Assembly (NCBI GenBank): GCA_000752035.1
Contig: CCFE01000025.1
Location: forward strand, 119,348 to 183,347
Reading direction: 5' to 3'
Length of the DNA stretch: 64,000 bases
Source of the DNA: Bacillus rubiinfantis
Lineage (GTDB): Bacteria > Bacillota > Bacilli > Bacillales > Cytobacillaceae
Shown: positions 28,575-37,223 of the stretch, in pieces
Numbering within the stretch: the first letter of the stretch is position 1
Layout: each line of letters starts with the position of its first letter
The notes under the pieces: model-generated
Databases searched by the model: none
The model's input: the letters and a program-made list of their open reading frames with translations, nothing else
What the model was told of the DNA's origin: nothing
Translations under genes and position numbers: made by a program

Positions 28575-28613
28575 GGGAGGTTTCATGCATAATTTATTTT
28601 GCACATACCTCCC
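28575..28613. repeat. Inverted repeat upstream of rsgA
   Basis: GGGAGGT (28575-28581) and ACCTCCC (28607-28613) bracket 25 AT-rich bases, 28 bp before the rsgA start. A transcript hairpin here could occur in the 5' leader. Nothing else is recognised in the 360-bp gap 28548-28907 except the ribosome binding site of the TetR gene. Confidence 0.4.
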
Positions 28614-28907
28614 CTTTTACTACAATCTCCAAGCTTTGGTTGCTCAACATAAATACAACATCTCCTTACTGTGACGAATGAGTTCATTATATCATAATAG
28701 ACAAATATTTCTAAACTGTGACTTATCAAACACTCATCCTGTACCAAAAATATTTATATATCATAGATTTCCCCTCGACAATAACGTAATTTCTTTTAAT
28801 AGATGGAGAATGTTCGTTTAAAAGGGAATATATTACAATTTTCCTTTTATCAAGCCAATCGTCCCTTTTATAAAAAGATAGTATAATGGTGAATAGTAGG
28901 TGATGAA

Positions 28908-29531
28908 ATGGATAAAAAAATGGAAAGACGTAAAAGCATGATTGAAGCAGCAAAAAAGCTATTTGCTGAACTGGGATTTGAAAAAACAACGATGCAAAAA
29001 ATTGCAGATGAATCAAAGGTTGGTGTGGCCACCTTATTTCGTTATTTTCCGAAAAAGGAACATTTAATCATTGAGGTTGTAAAAGAGGTATTGGAAGAAC
29101 AACTCCCTTATTTTGAAGAGATTAGTAACTCCAATAAAAAGGGCATAGAAAAAATTAATGACGTGCTGACTACAAATATTATGTATATATCGGAGGAAAA
29201 TAGGGATTCAACAAAACTCTTAGAAGCATTTGAATTGTATAGTGCCTTTATGCCAGTTGAGGTGGACCTATTGGAAGAAATCGAAAAGGCCTATAGGAAA
29301 TTTAGTGATATCATTGTCGATATTTTAGAGGAAGGGAAACGTGATGGAAGTATTCACCTCTCACCTCGTCATGAAATTGCTGCGAGGGCTCTATTGAATA
29401 TGTTCGGAACCGCTGTAAAAAAATATTCATTATATACTTTACTACCGGAAGATGTTATCGTCCCTGTTCCCAAAAAAGATGAGTTGATTATGATAAAAGA
29501 TATACTAATCTCATATCTACAAGATAACTAA
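28908..29531 (+). CDS. TetR-family transcriptional regulator
   Basis: 207 residues. An N-terminal helix-turn-helix spans residues about 9-55 (GFEKTTMQKIADESKVGVAT, then LFRYFPKKEHL). The C-terminal part is a helical ligand-binding domain. An AGGTGATG site precedes the ATG. It stands alone on the plus strand before a minus-strand SRPBCC/FAD dehydrogenase pair. It may regulate that pair, whose promoter carries a 17-bp palindrome, but this is only a positional guess. Confidence 0.88.
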   Translation: MDKKMERRKSMIEAAKKLFAELGFEKTTMQKIADESKVGVATLFRYFPKKEHLIIEVVKEVLEEQLPYFEEISNSNKKGIEKINDVLTTNIMYISEENRDSTKLLEAFELYSAFMPVEVDLLEEIEKAYRKFSDIIVDILEEGKRDGSIHLSPRHEIAARALLNMFGTAVKKYSLYTLLPEDVIVPVPKKDELIMIKDILISYLQDN

Positions 29532-29537
29532 TAATTA

Positions 29538-29588
29538 AGGGCTGACTCAAAAGGTTATTACCAATGACTTTTAAGTGATTTCAGCCCT
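29538..29588 (+). terminator. Hairpin after the TetR gene
   Basis: AGGGCTGA (29538-29545) pairs with TCAGCCCT (29581-29588). No T-run follows, so termination strength is uncertain. Confidence 0.45.
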
Positions 29589-29622
29589 ATCGGACAACTT
29601 CTTCTGTCTTTTTAAACAAACA

Positions 29623-29649
29623 TGTCCCATAGAGTCTTCCTATGGGACA
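29623..29649. terminator. Hairpin between convergent genes
   Basis: A perfect 10-bp stem TGTCCCATAG/CTATGGGACA with a 7-nt loop. Plus-strand sequence downstream is CCTCTTTTATTCTT, so it can end transcripts from the TetR side. Confidence 0.6.
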
Positions 29650-29734
29650 ACCTCTTTTATTCTTATTTTTTAAGATTGTTTTTCTCTCTTGCCTAATCTG
29701 CAAAACTATTAAACTGCCGAGTGTTTAGCCACGC

Positions 29735-30187
29735 TTATTTAACGAGATTGATTTCCAATAGTTTTTTCACAATGGCTTCTGTTAGTTCTTGTGCCGTATT
29801 TGGAACAAATTTCGTTAAAATCTGATTAACCATCGCGCCCATCATGCCACCGGCAGTGATATCAAGATGTCCTGACATTCTCGTTGTCTGTTCATCAATG
29901 GCTTCGGCCCTAAAATAGCCTCCACCTTTAAAGTTATCGGACATGCCTGTTAAATCAAAAGTTACCTCAGTTGGCTCATTCCACTCTTTAATATCAATTC
30001 GCAACTTAACTGTTTTTTTCATAAACCCTAAGTCACCCTTGAATGCCCAGGTAGATTGACGATCACTCAAAATTTCATGGCTAATATAACCTGGGACGAG
30101 TGGAGCCCAGTTGTTCATGTCATGAACAAACTCCCAGATCGTTTGAATGCTTAACGGTACATCTACTGTATGAGTTCCTTGTGGCAT
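29735..30187 (-). CDS. SRPBCC/CoxG-like protein
   Basis: 150 residues of the START-like fold. The opening strand VDVPLSIQTIWEFVHDMNNWAPLVPGY and the repeated MSGHLDITAGGMMGAMV segment are typical of CoxG (carbon monoxide dehydrogenase subunit G-like) proteins. It is 29 bp downstream of a FAD-dependent dehydrogenase on the same strand, so the two form an operon. In steroid- or aromatic-degrading clusters such proteins carry hydrophobic ligands. The role here is inferred. Confidence 0.82.
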   Translation of the reverse strand: MPQGTHTVDVPLSIQTIWEFVHDMNNWAPLVPGYISHEILSDRQSTWAFKGDLGFMKKTVKLRIDIKEWNEPTEVTFDLTGMSDNFKGGGYFRAEAIDEQTTRMSGHLDITAGGMMGAMVNQILTKFVPNTAQELTEAIVKKLLEINLVK

Positions 30188-30216
30188 TTTTGCACCTTCC
30201 CATCTTTTATTTTAAT

Positions 30217-31851
30217 TTATTTATGAATATTTGCTGCGTGTTGACCCGCTAAGAAACCAAATACCATAGCTGGGCCGATGGTTCCGCCAGCACTCGGATA
30301 TATTGGGCCAAGCGGATTTCCCGAAGCATTCCCGGCAGCATATAATCCTTTAATCGGTTCGCCTTTAAAGTTGACAACTTGTCCATTTTCATTAATTTTC
30401 GGTCCACCGTTTGTTCCAAGTGCACCTAAATAAATTGGTAATGCATAGAATGGGCCTTTTTCAATTTTTCCGAGATTGTTTTCAGGGCTTCCGCCTCCAC
30501 TTGTTAAAGCTTCAAATTGAATCGTACCACGATGGAAGTCTGGGTCCACCCCTTGCTCGCAATACTCATTCCATTTACGTACTTCATCCTCTAAACCATC
30601 TGGATCAACGCCAATTTTTTCAGCTAACTCGCGAAGCGTATCAGCTTGGTCGACCCATTCTGGTGCAGGCTCACCAGGTGCCATCGTAATGATTAGCTGA
30701 GTATCTTTCAATTGTTGGTCGAAAATCATCCAGTTAGGGCCTTGGTTTGGAAACTCAATTTTTACCGGATCATAATGAAAGAATGCTCTTGGCATATCGT
30801 TATACGTTGTACCTTCATGAACAAATCTGCGTCCATACTTATTCACGACAATCGAGTTAGGACCTTGACGGCCGCCACCAAGTTGGGCCATTACGTTATC
30901 TTCATATTCAAAGGTTGGATCCACCATCGCTGGATACCACCATGCTTCACTCATATTTTCGAGGGCAGCACCCGCCTTCATCGCCATCATGAGTGCATCG
31001 CCTTCATTGCCAGGAGGTGTTACAGGATGAGTAAACTCCGCCTTTAGGAACGCCTTCACTAATTGCTTGTTCCATTCAAATCCGCCTGACGCAAGAATTA
31101 CCCCTTTGTGTGCAGCAAAATGTAAGACTTTACCAGCTTTTGTTTCTGCCATGATGCCGACAACTTGCCCTTCGTCGTCGATAATTAATTCTTTACCAGC
31201 CGTTTCAATTAAAGTCTCTACCCCGCGATCCAAACATGCTTTAAATAAGGAAGCAATTAAGGCACGTCCCATAGTGACAATATTATTTTGCATACGTTCT
31301 GCAACTAACTGGAAGTCAATCCCTCCCACTGCTCCACCTTCTTCTAATGTAAGCGGAGGAAAGATGGGGTTTTGACGAATGTATTCGCCCCATTCTCCAA
31401 TTTCATTCAAATTAAATGGAGCAGGGTCTAATGAACGTGTTCCGTGCTTTAATGCTTCATCCATATGTGCGTAATATTCAGGATAGGATTTTGGCGAAAC
31501 AAACTTAACAGGTGTATGGTCATGCAAAAATTTAATGACCTCATGACCCTTGTCTACAAATGTTTCAATCATATGGTCATCTGCTCGGCCAAGTGCTAAA
31601 CGCTTAATAAAATTAATTGCATCCTCACGATTATCTTCAAAACCTTGCTCTTTCATGTAATGATTAAGTGGAATCCAAGGGACACCGCCTGAGAAAGCTG
31701 TCGTTCCACCAATTTGGTGGGTCTTTTCTAACACAAGCACTTTGGCACCGCTTTCAGAAGCGGCCACAGCAGCAGTCAAAGCAGCCCCTCCTGTTCCTAG
31801 CACAATAACATCAGCTTCTTTATCCCAATGAGTTGGAATGGAACTTGACAA
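30217..31851 (-). CDS. FAD-dependent dehydrogenase (3-ketosteroid delta-1-dehydrogenase/fumarate reductase type)
   Basis: About 544 residues. The N-terminal dinucleotide motif GTGGAALTAAVAASESG and EKTHQIGGTTAFSGG bind FAD. GRRFVHEG and the C-terminal GNASGNPLGPIYPSAGGTIG complete the flavin site, as in KstD and related FAD-binding dehydrogenases. AAAGGGG lies nine bases before a TTG at 31851; an ATG at 31860 directly abuts that site. The first gene of an operon with a CoxG-like protein. It likely oxidises a cyclic ketone or similar hydrophobic substrate; the true substrate is unknown. Confidence 0.85.
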   Translation of the reverse strand: MSSSIPTHWDKEADVIVLGTGGAALTAAVAASESGAKVLVLEKTHQIGGTTAFSGGVPWIPLNHYMKEQGFEDNREDAINFIKRLALGRADDHMIETFVDKGHEVIKFLHDHTPVKFVSPKSYPEYYAHMDEALKHGTRSLDPAPFNLNEIGEWGEYIRQNPIFPPLTLEEGGAVGGIDFQLVAERMQNNIVTMGRALIASLFKACLDRGVETLIETAGKELIIDDEGQVVGIMAETKAGKVLHFAAHKGVILASGGFEWNKQLVKAFLKAEFTHPVTPPGNEGDALMMAMKAGAALENMSEAWWYPAMVDPTFEYEDNVMAQLGGGRQGPNSIVVNKYGRRFVHEGTTYNDMPRAFFHYDPVKIEFPNQGPNWMIFDQQLKDTQLIITMAPGEPAPEWVDQADTLRELAEKIGVDPDGLEDEVRKWNEYCEQGVDPDFHRGTIQFEALTSGGGSPENNLGKIEKGPFYALPIYLGALGTNGGPKINENGQVVNFKGEPIKGLYAAGNASGNPLGPIYPSAGGTIGPAMVFGFLAGQHAANIHK

Positions 31852-31875
31852 GGAAATCATCCCCTTTGATATTAG

Positions 31876-31892
31876 TGATAGTGACACTATCA
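31876..31892 (-). promoter_or_regulatory. 17-bp perfect palindrome, likely operator
   Basis: TGATAGTGACACTATCA is a perfect palindrome (8+1+8) 25 bp before the FAD dehydrogenase start. It sits directly in front of the ribosome binding site, where a repressor would block the transcript start. The size fits a TetR- or GntR-type dimer site. Confidence 0.6.
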
Positions 31893-32016
31893 ATAATTAA
31901 ATTATCCGCTAAAATTCTATAATTTTCAAGATATTTGCCTATTTTATGTATCTTATGAATATAGTGAATTAACCACTAGCTAAATGACTAATTATTAATT
32001 TATGTGGTAATATCAA

Positions 32017-32062
32017 AAGCACCTCCGTTAATAGGTACGTTTAAGGGTACCAGGAGGTGCTT
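32017..32062 (-). terminator. Terminator of rubrerythrin
   Basis: A perfect 10-bp stem AAGCACCTCC/GGAGGTGCTT; on the minus strand the right arm runs on into TTTTGAT. It is 96 bp past the rubrerythrin stop. Confidence 0.7.
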
Positions 32063-32157
32063 CATAATATAAGCCAGTGAGCCTGACCTCATGTCTATTT
32101 CTTTTCTAGTAAAGTGTCATACCATCCTGCAAACAATGTTGTTTTCTCAAATCAGGA

Positions 32158-32694
32158 TTAATAATTTTCTTTTCTCACTTCAAAGAAACTTTGCGAATGC
32201 TTGCAAACCGGGCATACTTTAGGTGCTTTCTTTCCAATTACGAGATGTCCACAGTTTCGGCATTCCCACATGGTTTCTTCAGACTTTTCAAATACGGCTT
32301 TCATCTCTACATTGTTGAGAAGTGCACGGAATCGTTCCTCATGAGCTTTCTCAATTTCTGCAACCATTCGGAACTGAGCTGCAAGAACTTTAAAGCCCTC
32401 TTCCTCAGCATCCTTTGCAAAGTTTTCATACATGTCTGTCCATTCGTAGTTTTCACCCTCAGCTGCATGAAGCAGATTTTCTGCAGTATTGCCAAGCTCC
32501 CCAAGGGCTTTAAACCACATCTTTCCATGTTCCTTTTCATTTTCTGCAGTTTTAGCAAATAGTTCAGCTATTTGCTCATAGCCTTCCTTTTTAGCAACTG
32601 ATGCAAAATAAGTATACTTGCTTCTCGCCTGAGATTCACCAGCAAATGCTGCCATCAAGTTAGCTTCAGTTTTAGTTCCTTTTAAGTTGTTCAT
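32158..32694 (-). CDS. Rubrerythrin
   Basis: 178 residues. The N-terminal ferritin-like four-helix domain has the di-iron ligands in AGESQARSKY, ENEKEHGK and EIEKAHEERF. The C-terminus is a rubredoxin-like knuckle (CRNCG and CPVC). It reduces hydrogen peroxide using electrons from NADH via rubredoxin-type carriers, in the cytoplasm. It is monocistronic, with a perfect Rex box 32-49 bp upstream. The divergent neighbour is KatG with a PerR box, so two peroxide defences are adjacent but appear to respond to different signals. Confidence 0.95.
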   Translation of the reverse strand: MNNLKGTKTEANLMAAFAGESQARSKYTYFASVAKKEGYEQIAELFAKTAENEKEHGKMWFKALGELGNTAENLLHAAEGENYEWTDMYENFAKDAEEEGFKVLAAQFRMVAEIEKAHEERFRALLNNVEMKAVFEKSEETMWECRNCGHLVIGKKAPKVCPVCKHSQSFFEVRKENY

Positions 32695-32725
32695 AATATT
32701 TTTCTCCTTTCCAGACAGTGTAATA

Positions 32726-32743
32726 TTGTGAAACTATTCACAA
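32726..32743 (-). promoter_or_regulatory. Rex (NADH/NAD redox repressor) operator
   Basis: TTGTGAAACTATTCACAA matches the Rex consensus TTGTGAA-N4-TTCACAA at every fixed position. It is centred about 40 bp before the rubrerythrin start. The inner TGTGA-N6-TCACA would also suit a Crp/Fnr protein, but the outer TT/AA fits Rex better. Confidence 0.75.
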
Positions 32744-33067
32744 ATTTGTATATATGTAGTACAATTTCAGTGGTTATATGTTGCTTTCAACTAATATATC
32801 CACTTTCTTCTATATAATAGAATAACAGATATTGAGAAAACCGAACTATCGATTTACATATTGTCATGAAAGATTCAAGAAAGTAGCCTAAGGCTCCGCA
32901 CATATATTAGAACATTTTGTCTTAGATAAAGTGCCTGTCATAATCAGCTAAACATCCTAATATGATAGTCCTGAATAGTGATTGTAGAATTTCACATGAG
33001 GGGGCTTTTTTCCTCTATCATAATAAACATGTTGACTCACTCCTTGCAGCTGAATATCTTTATATCT

Positions 33068-33094
33068 TCACCTTTGAAACATCACCTTTGAAAC
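33068..33094 (+). repeat. 14-bp tandem duplication upstream of katG
   Basis: TCACCTTTGAAAC occurs at 33068-33080 and again at 33082-33094. It lies in the 586-bp gap between rubrerythrin and katG, which otherwise holds the Rex box, the PerR box and no visible gene. Confidence 0.6.
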
Positions 33095-33186
33095 TGTATC
33101 CAAATCTAAGTTATACCTCCTGCTGAAATAATGAAATTATTCTCAATTATATTGTTTATAATTCTTCCATTTTGCCCAAATCTTTA

Positions 33187-33201
33187 TTATAATGATTATA
33201 A
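33187..33201 (+). promoter_or_regulatory. PerR box of katG
   Basis: TTATAATGATTATAA is a perfect match to the PerR consensus TTATAATNATTATAA, 80-94 bp before the katG start. It implies peroxide-inducible, PerR-repressed expression. Confidence 0.85.
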
Positions 33202-33280
33202 AATAAAAATTATTATTTTTTTATTTTTAAAATATCTACAAAATAATAATTTAAAACTTATTAGAAGGAGAGAAGAAAAT

Positions 33281-35497
33281 ATGGATACTAAAAACAACAG
33301 TAACATTGAAGGCTGCCCGTTTCATGGCGGTGCCACCAGCTTTAAATCAAGCGGCACAACTAACCGCGACTGGTGGCCAAACGCGCTAAACCTGAATATT
33401 CTCCGTCAGCATGACAAAAAGTCGAATCCTATGGGGGAAGATTTTAATTATCAAGAGGAATTTAAAAAGTTGGATTACGAAGCTCTTAAACAAGATCTCC
33501 GCAATTTAATGACAGACAGTCAAGACTGGTGGCCTGCTGACTATGGACATTATGGTCCTTTCTTCATCCGTATGTCTTGGCATGCGGCCGGTACATATCG
33601 GGTTGGGGATGGCCGAGGCGGCGGCGGGACCGGCAACCAACGATTCGCCCCGCTTAACAGCTGGCCTGACAACGTTAGCTTGGATAAAGCACGGCGACTC
33701 CTATGGCCGATTAAGCAAAAGTATGGCAACAAGATCTCTTGGGCTGACCTGCTTCTTTTAACAGGCAATGTGGCGATTGAATCCATGGGTGGCAAGACCA
33801 TCGGTTTTGGAGCTGGACGTGCTGACATATGGCATCCAGAAGAAGACATCTATTGGGGTGATGAAAAGGAATGGCTTGGTGATAATCGTTACACAGGCGA
33901 TCGTGACCTTGAAAATCCACTTGCTGCTGTTCAGATGGGGCTTATCTATGTGAATCCGGAAGGTCCAAATGGTAAACCAGATCCTATTAAGGCAGCTCAC
34001 GACATTCGTGAAACCTTTGCACGTATGGGAATGAATGATGAAGAAACGGTTGCCCTTATTGCAGGCGGCCATACTTTTGGTAAGGCACACGGTGCAGGCG
34101 ATGCTGCTCATGTAGGTCCAGAACCAGAAGCTGCTCCTATTGAAGCACAAGGCTTAGGTTGGGCAAGCACATATGGTTCCGGCAAAGGCCGTGACACTAT
34201 CACCAGTGGCCTTGAGGGGGCTTGGACTCCTAATCCAACCCAATGGGATAATGGTTATTTTGATATGTTATTTGGATATGAATGGTGGCTGACCAAGAGC
34301 CCTGCTGGAGCATGGCAATGGCTTGCGGTAGATCCTGATGAGAAACATTTGGCACCAGATGTAGAGGATCCTTCCATTAAAGTTCCAACCATGATGTTTA
34401 CCACCGACATCGCACTAAGACATGATCCGGAATACGAAAAAATTGCCCGCCGATTCCATGAAAATCCAGGTGAGTTTGCCAATGCCTTTGCCCGTGCATG
34501 GTTCAAACTTTTACACCGAGACATGGGTCCTAAAGCAAGATATCAAGGCCCAGAGGTCCCAGATGAAGATTTCATTTGGCAAGACCCTGTACCAGCTGGG
34601 AATTATGATTTAACAGATACTGAAATTGCAGAAATTAAAGCAAAGATTCTAGATTCAGGACTTACCGTCAGCAAGCTAGTGACAACTGCTTGGGCTTCTG
34701 CCAGCACCTACCGTGGCTCAGATCATCGCGGCGGTGCAAATGGTGCCCGTATCCGTCTTGCTCCACAGAAGGATTGGGAAGTAAACCAGCCTGAACAGCT
34801 TGCCCAAGTGCTACAAGTATTGGAAGATATTCAAAAGGATCTAGATTACAAAATCAGCATGGCTGATTTGATTGTATTGGGCGGCAACGCTGCAATCGAA
34901 AAAGCTGCGCGAGAAGCTGGCTTTGATGTAACGGTTCCTTTTGCTCCTGGACGCGGCGATGCGACTCAAGAGCAAACGGATGTAGAAAGCTTTGAAGTAC
35001 TGAAACCTGTGGCTGATGGTTTCCGCAACTATCAAAAGAAAATATTTAGTGTGAGTCCAGAAGAACTTCTAATTGATAAAGCCCAGCTCTTAAACCTTAC
35101 TGCACCAGAAATGACCGTCCTTGTTGGCGGAATGCGTGTTCTCGGTACAAACTATGGTGGTACCGGCCACGGCGTATTCACTGATCGTGTAGGCACACTG
35201 ACGAATGATTTCTTTGTTAACTTGCTTGACATGGGTGTGGAGTGGAAGCCTGTAGGAGCAAACCTATATGAAGGGCGCGACCGTCAAACAGGCGAAGTCG
35301 TACGTACAGCAACGAGAGTAGACCTAGTCTTCGGTTCGAACTCCGTACTACGTGCCATTGCCGAGGTATATGCTCAAGACGACAACAAAGAAAAGTTTGT
35401 CCGCGACTTTATCGCTGCCTGGGTCAAGGTAATGAATGCCGATCGTTTCGACCTTAAAGCAATGAACCTTAAGAAAGAGCAACTAACAGGCAGATAA
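33281..35497 (+). CDS. katG: Catalase-peroxidase KatG
   Basis: 738 residues from the ATG at 33281 behind AGAAGGAG; an open frame of 50 codons upstream runs through the PerR box and is not coding. The distal triad is R97, W100, H101 (RMSWHAAG). The proximal haem ligand is H264 (GGHTFGKAH). The Met-Tyr-Trp cofactor is complete: W100, Y223, M249. The second, degenerate peroxidase domain follows. It removes hydrogen peroxide in the cytoplasm. It stands alone, under a PerR box, and has a terminator at 35511-35544. Confidence 0.97.
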   Translation: MDTKNNSNIEGCPFHGGATSFKSSGTTNRDWWPNALNLNILRQHDKKSNPMGEDFNYQEEFKKLDYEALKQDLRNLMTDSQDWWPADYGHYGPFFIRMSWHAAGTYRVGDGRGGGGTGNQRFAPLNSWPDNVSLDKARRLLWPIKQKYGNKISWADLLLLTGNVAIESMGGKTIGFGAGRADIWHPEEDIYWGDEKEWLGDNRYTGDRDLENPLAAVQMGLIYVNPEGPNGKPDPIKAAHDIRETFARMGMNDEETVALIAGGHTFGKAHGAGDAAHVGPEPEAAPIEAQGLGWASTYGSGKGRDTITSGLEGAWTPNPTQWDNGYFDMLFGYEWWLTKSPAGAWQWLAVDPDEKHLAPDVEDPSIKVPTMMFTTDIALRHDPEYEKIARRFHENPGEFANAFARAWFKLLHRDMGPKARYQGPEVPDEDFIWQDPVPAGNYDLTDTEIAEIKAKILDSGLTVSKLVTTAWASASTYRGSDHRGGANGARIRLAPQKDWEVNQPEQLAQVLQVLEDIQKDLDYKISMADLIVLGGNAAIEKAAREAGFDVTVPFAPGRGDATQEQTDVESFEVLKPVADGFRNYQKKIFSVSPEELLIDKAQLLNLTAPEMTVLVGGMRVLGTNYGGTGHGVFTDRVGTLTNDFFVNLLDMGVEWKPVGANLYEGRDRQTGEVVRTATRVDLVFGSNSVLRAIAEVYAQDDNKEKFVRDFIAAWVKVMNADRFDLKAMNLKKEQLTGR

Positions 35498-35510
35498 GAT
35501 AAGATATGGA

Positions 35511-35544
35511 AAAAACCGCTGTCACCAAACTGACGGCGGTTTTT
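35511..35544 (+). terminator. Terminator of katG
   Basis: AAAAACCGC pairs with GCGGTTTTT, with an inner GTCA/TGAC pair, starting 14 bp past the stop. Confidence 0.85.
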
Positions 35545-35726
35545 CTTTTGAAAATTTCCGGTATTACTTTCTTTTGACCTGAAAATTTTCATCATCTACC
35601 TTACTTTAATCTCCTGGGACTGCTCTGGGGCGGGCACTTATCTCCTTTATTGCTAATCGTCCTCCGCTCCGCTTTACACGATTGGGCGATTATTTCCTCT
35701 TTTTCCGCTCCCAATCATACAAAAAC

Positions 35727-36293
35727 TCATACCCTTAGCAAGCCACGGAACCCCCTTGCGGCATAATAGGAATCTGCGCCATTATGGTACACAAAGACCG
35801 TTTCATAGCGCCGGTCACAAAAGATAGCCCCACCAAGCTTGCGAATAGCATCAGGTGTTTTCACCCAGCTAGATGTTTTCGTATCAAAATTTCCAAGTTT
35901 CTGAAGACCTCTGTATTGTTCTTCCGATAAGATCTCAATACCCATATCAGCAGCCATATCAATTGCGTTATTTTCTGGTTTATTTTTTTTCCTTGCTTCT
36001 AACGCTTCACGATCATAACATACACTTCTGCGACCTTTTGGACTTTCTGTTGAACAATCATAAAAAAAGTATTCTCCATTTTCCTCATTGAAACCAACAA
36101 CATCCGGTTCGCCGCCAGTTCTTTCCATTTCAAAAAGTGACCACAGTTTTTCTGGATTTTTTTCTAGCTTTACTTGAACTTTAATCCAATCAAATCCCTC
36201 ATGGCGATTCATGTTACTTTGAAAACGTTCTTTTAGTATTGCGAGTATTTCTTCACGATGCTTCAGTGACAGGTTCCTATTCTCATTATTCAT
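35727..36293 (-). CDS. DUF4256 family protein
   Basis: 188 residues, soluble. It has the conserved stretches EGFDWIKVQVKLE, EMERTGGEPDVVG, YFFYDCSTESPKGRRS and NGADSYYAARGFRG typical of DUF4256. The function is not known. It is a single gene, divergent from the DUF3231 gene, with a hairpin at 36402-36436 between them. Confidence 0.88.
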   Translation of the reverse strand: MNNENRNLSLKHREEILAILKERFQSNMNRHEGFDWIKVQVKLEKNPEKLWSLFEMERTGGEPDVVGFNEENGEYFFYDCSTESPKGRRSVCYDREALEARKKNKPENNAIDMAADMGIEILSEEQYRGLQKLGNFDTKTSSWVKTPDAIRKLGGAIFCDRRYETVFVYHNGADSYYAARGFRGLLRV

Positions 36294-36401
36294 TTAAAAC
36301 TCCCTCTATCGGATTTTTCGTTTACTTCTATTGTAGAAAAATTCTCCAAATGATACTACTAATAACAGAACATTCCATTCAGTTTAACATCTTAGAAGGT
36401 A

Positions 36402-36436
36402 AAACGTTGAGACAGGTTAGCTCTATCTCAACGTTT
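36402..36436. terminator. Orphan hairpin between divergent genes
   Basis: AAACGTTGAGA (36402-36412) pairs with TCTCAACGTTT (36426-36436), followed by ATTTCT. No gene ends here: DUF4256 starts leftward at 36293 and DUF3231 rightward at 36509. It may be an attenuator in the DUF3231 leader. Confidence 0.6.
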
Positions 36437-36508
36437 ATTTCTATTGTAAACAAAAAATGTATTTTAACTACCAATATGTGGAATCATATAAATGAAAGGA
36501 GGAATAAT

Positions 36509-37057
36509 TTGACAAATATAATTGATTCCATTAAAGAGTATTTACAAATGAACGTCGACAACGAACCAAAGAGCCCTCTTCATGTAGGCGAGGTTATGAG
36601 CTTGTGGCTATACCTTACTATTATTGATGAAGCTAGTGTCTTTATTCAGATTGGATTAAATACTACTAATGATGATGATGTAAAAAAGATTCTTGAAGAA
36701 AGTTTAAGTCAATGTAAAGCACAAGCTCAACGGTTTGAGGATTTCATGAGGAAAGAAGGAGTGCATTTACCACCCACAGGTGAAAATCGGCCAATATCAG
36801 ACCCAAGTGGGGTACCATTAGGGGCTAAAATGACAGATGACGAGATTATGAATGGATTGAGCATTAAAACAGTATCGGCAATTGTTCATTGCGCAACAGC
36901 CGCCTCACAATCCATCAGAAATGATGTCAGTTCACTATTTACACACGCTATGTTTGAAAAAATGAAATTTGGAACTTCATTAAAGGGATTAATGAGAAAA
37001 AGAGGATGGATAAAAGTACCACCATATTACTATCCACCCGGAATGCCCAAAGAATGA
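36509..37057 (+). CDS. DUF3231 family protein (single domain)
   Basis: 182 residues from a TTG at 36509, chosen because AAAGGAGG lies six bases before it; the open frame extends much further upstream only by chance. It is a ferritin-like four-helix DUF3231 domain (HVGEVMSLWLYLTIIDEAS, CKAQAQRFEDFMRKEG, DEIMNGLSIK). The C-terminus is Pro/Tyr-rich (VPPYYYPPGMP). DUF3231 proteins are typical of spore-forming Bacilli and some are spore-associated; the molecular role is unknown. A two-domain paralogue lies at 43169. Confidence 0.88.
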   Translation: MTNIIDSIKEYLQMNVDNEPKSPLHVGEVMSLWLYLTIIDEASVFIQIGLNTTNDDDVKKILEESLSQCKAQAQRFEDFMRKEGVHLPPTGENRPISDPSGVPLGAKMTDDEIMNGLSIKTVSAIVHCATAASQSIRNDVSSLFTHAMFEKMKFGTSLKGLMRKRGWIKVPPYYYPPGMPKE

Positions 37058-37065
37058 TTTATTTA

Positions 37066-37122
37066 GGGAACTCCAAAATCCACATAATATCGTATTAATT
37101 TTGGAAGTTCCCGGTCCTTTTA
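37066..37122 (+). terminator. Terminator of the first DUF3231 gene
   Basis: GGGAACTCCAAAAT pairs with ATTTTGGAAGTTCCC with one bulge, followed by GGTCCTTTT, starting 9 bp past the stop. Confidence 0.8.
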
Positions 37123-37223
37123 AAGATTTTCAAGAAATTTTATATCTTTTTGTTGCGCATTCAGGACATAGACAGGCTGCTAAGAATAAATAAAAGGATG
37201 CCTAGTTTCACCTCAATATGGAA

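Noticed and set aside
33131..33280. 50-codon N-terminal extension of KatG
   Set aside because: The stretch is AT-rich, contains the PerR box and has no ribosome site; the ATG at 33281 has AGAAGGAG.
36239..36508. Longer start for the first DUF3231 gene
   Set aside because: The extension overlaps the divergent DUF4256 gene and the orphan hairpin; the TTG at 36509 has a perfect AGGAGG.
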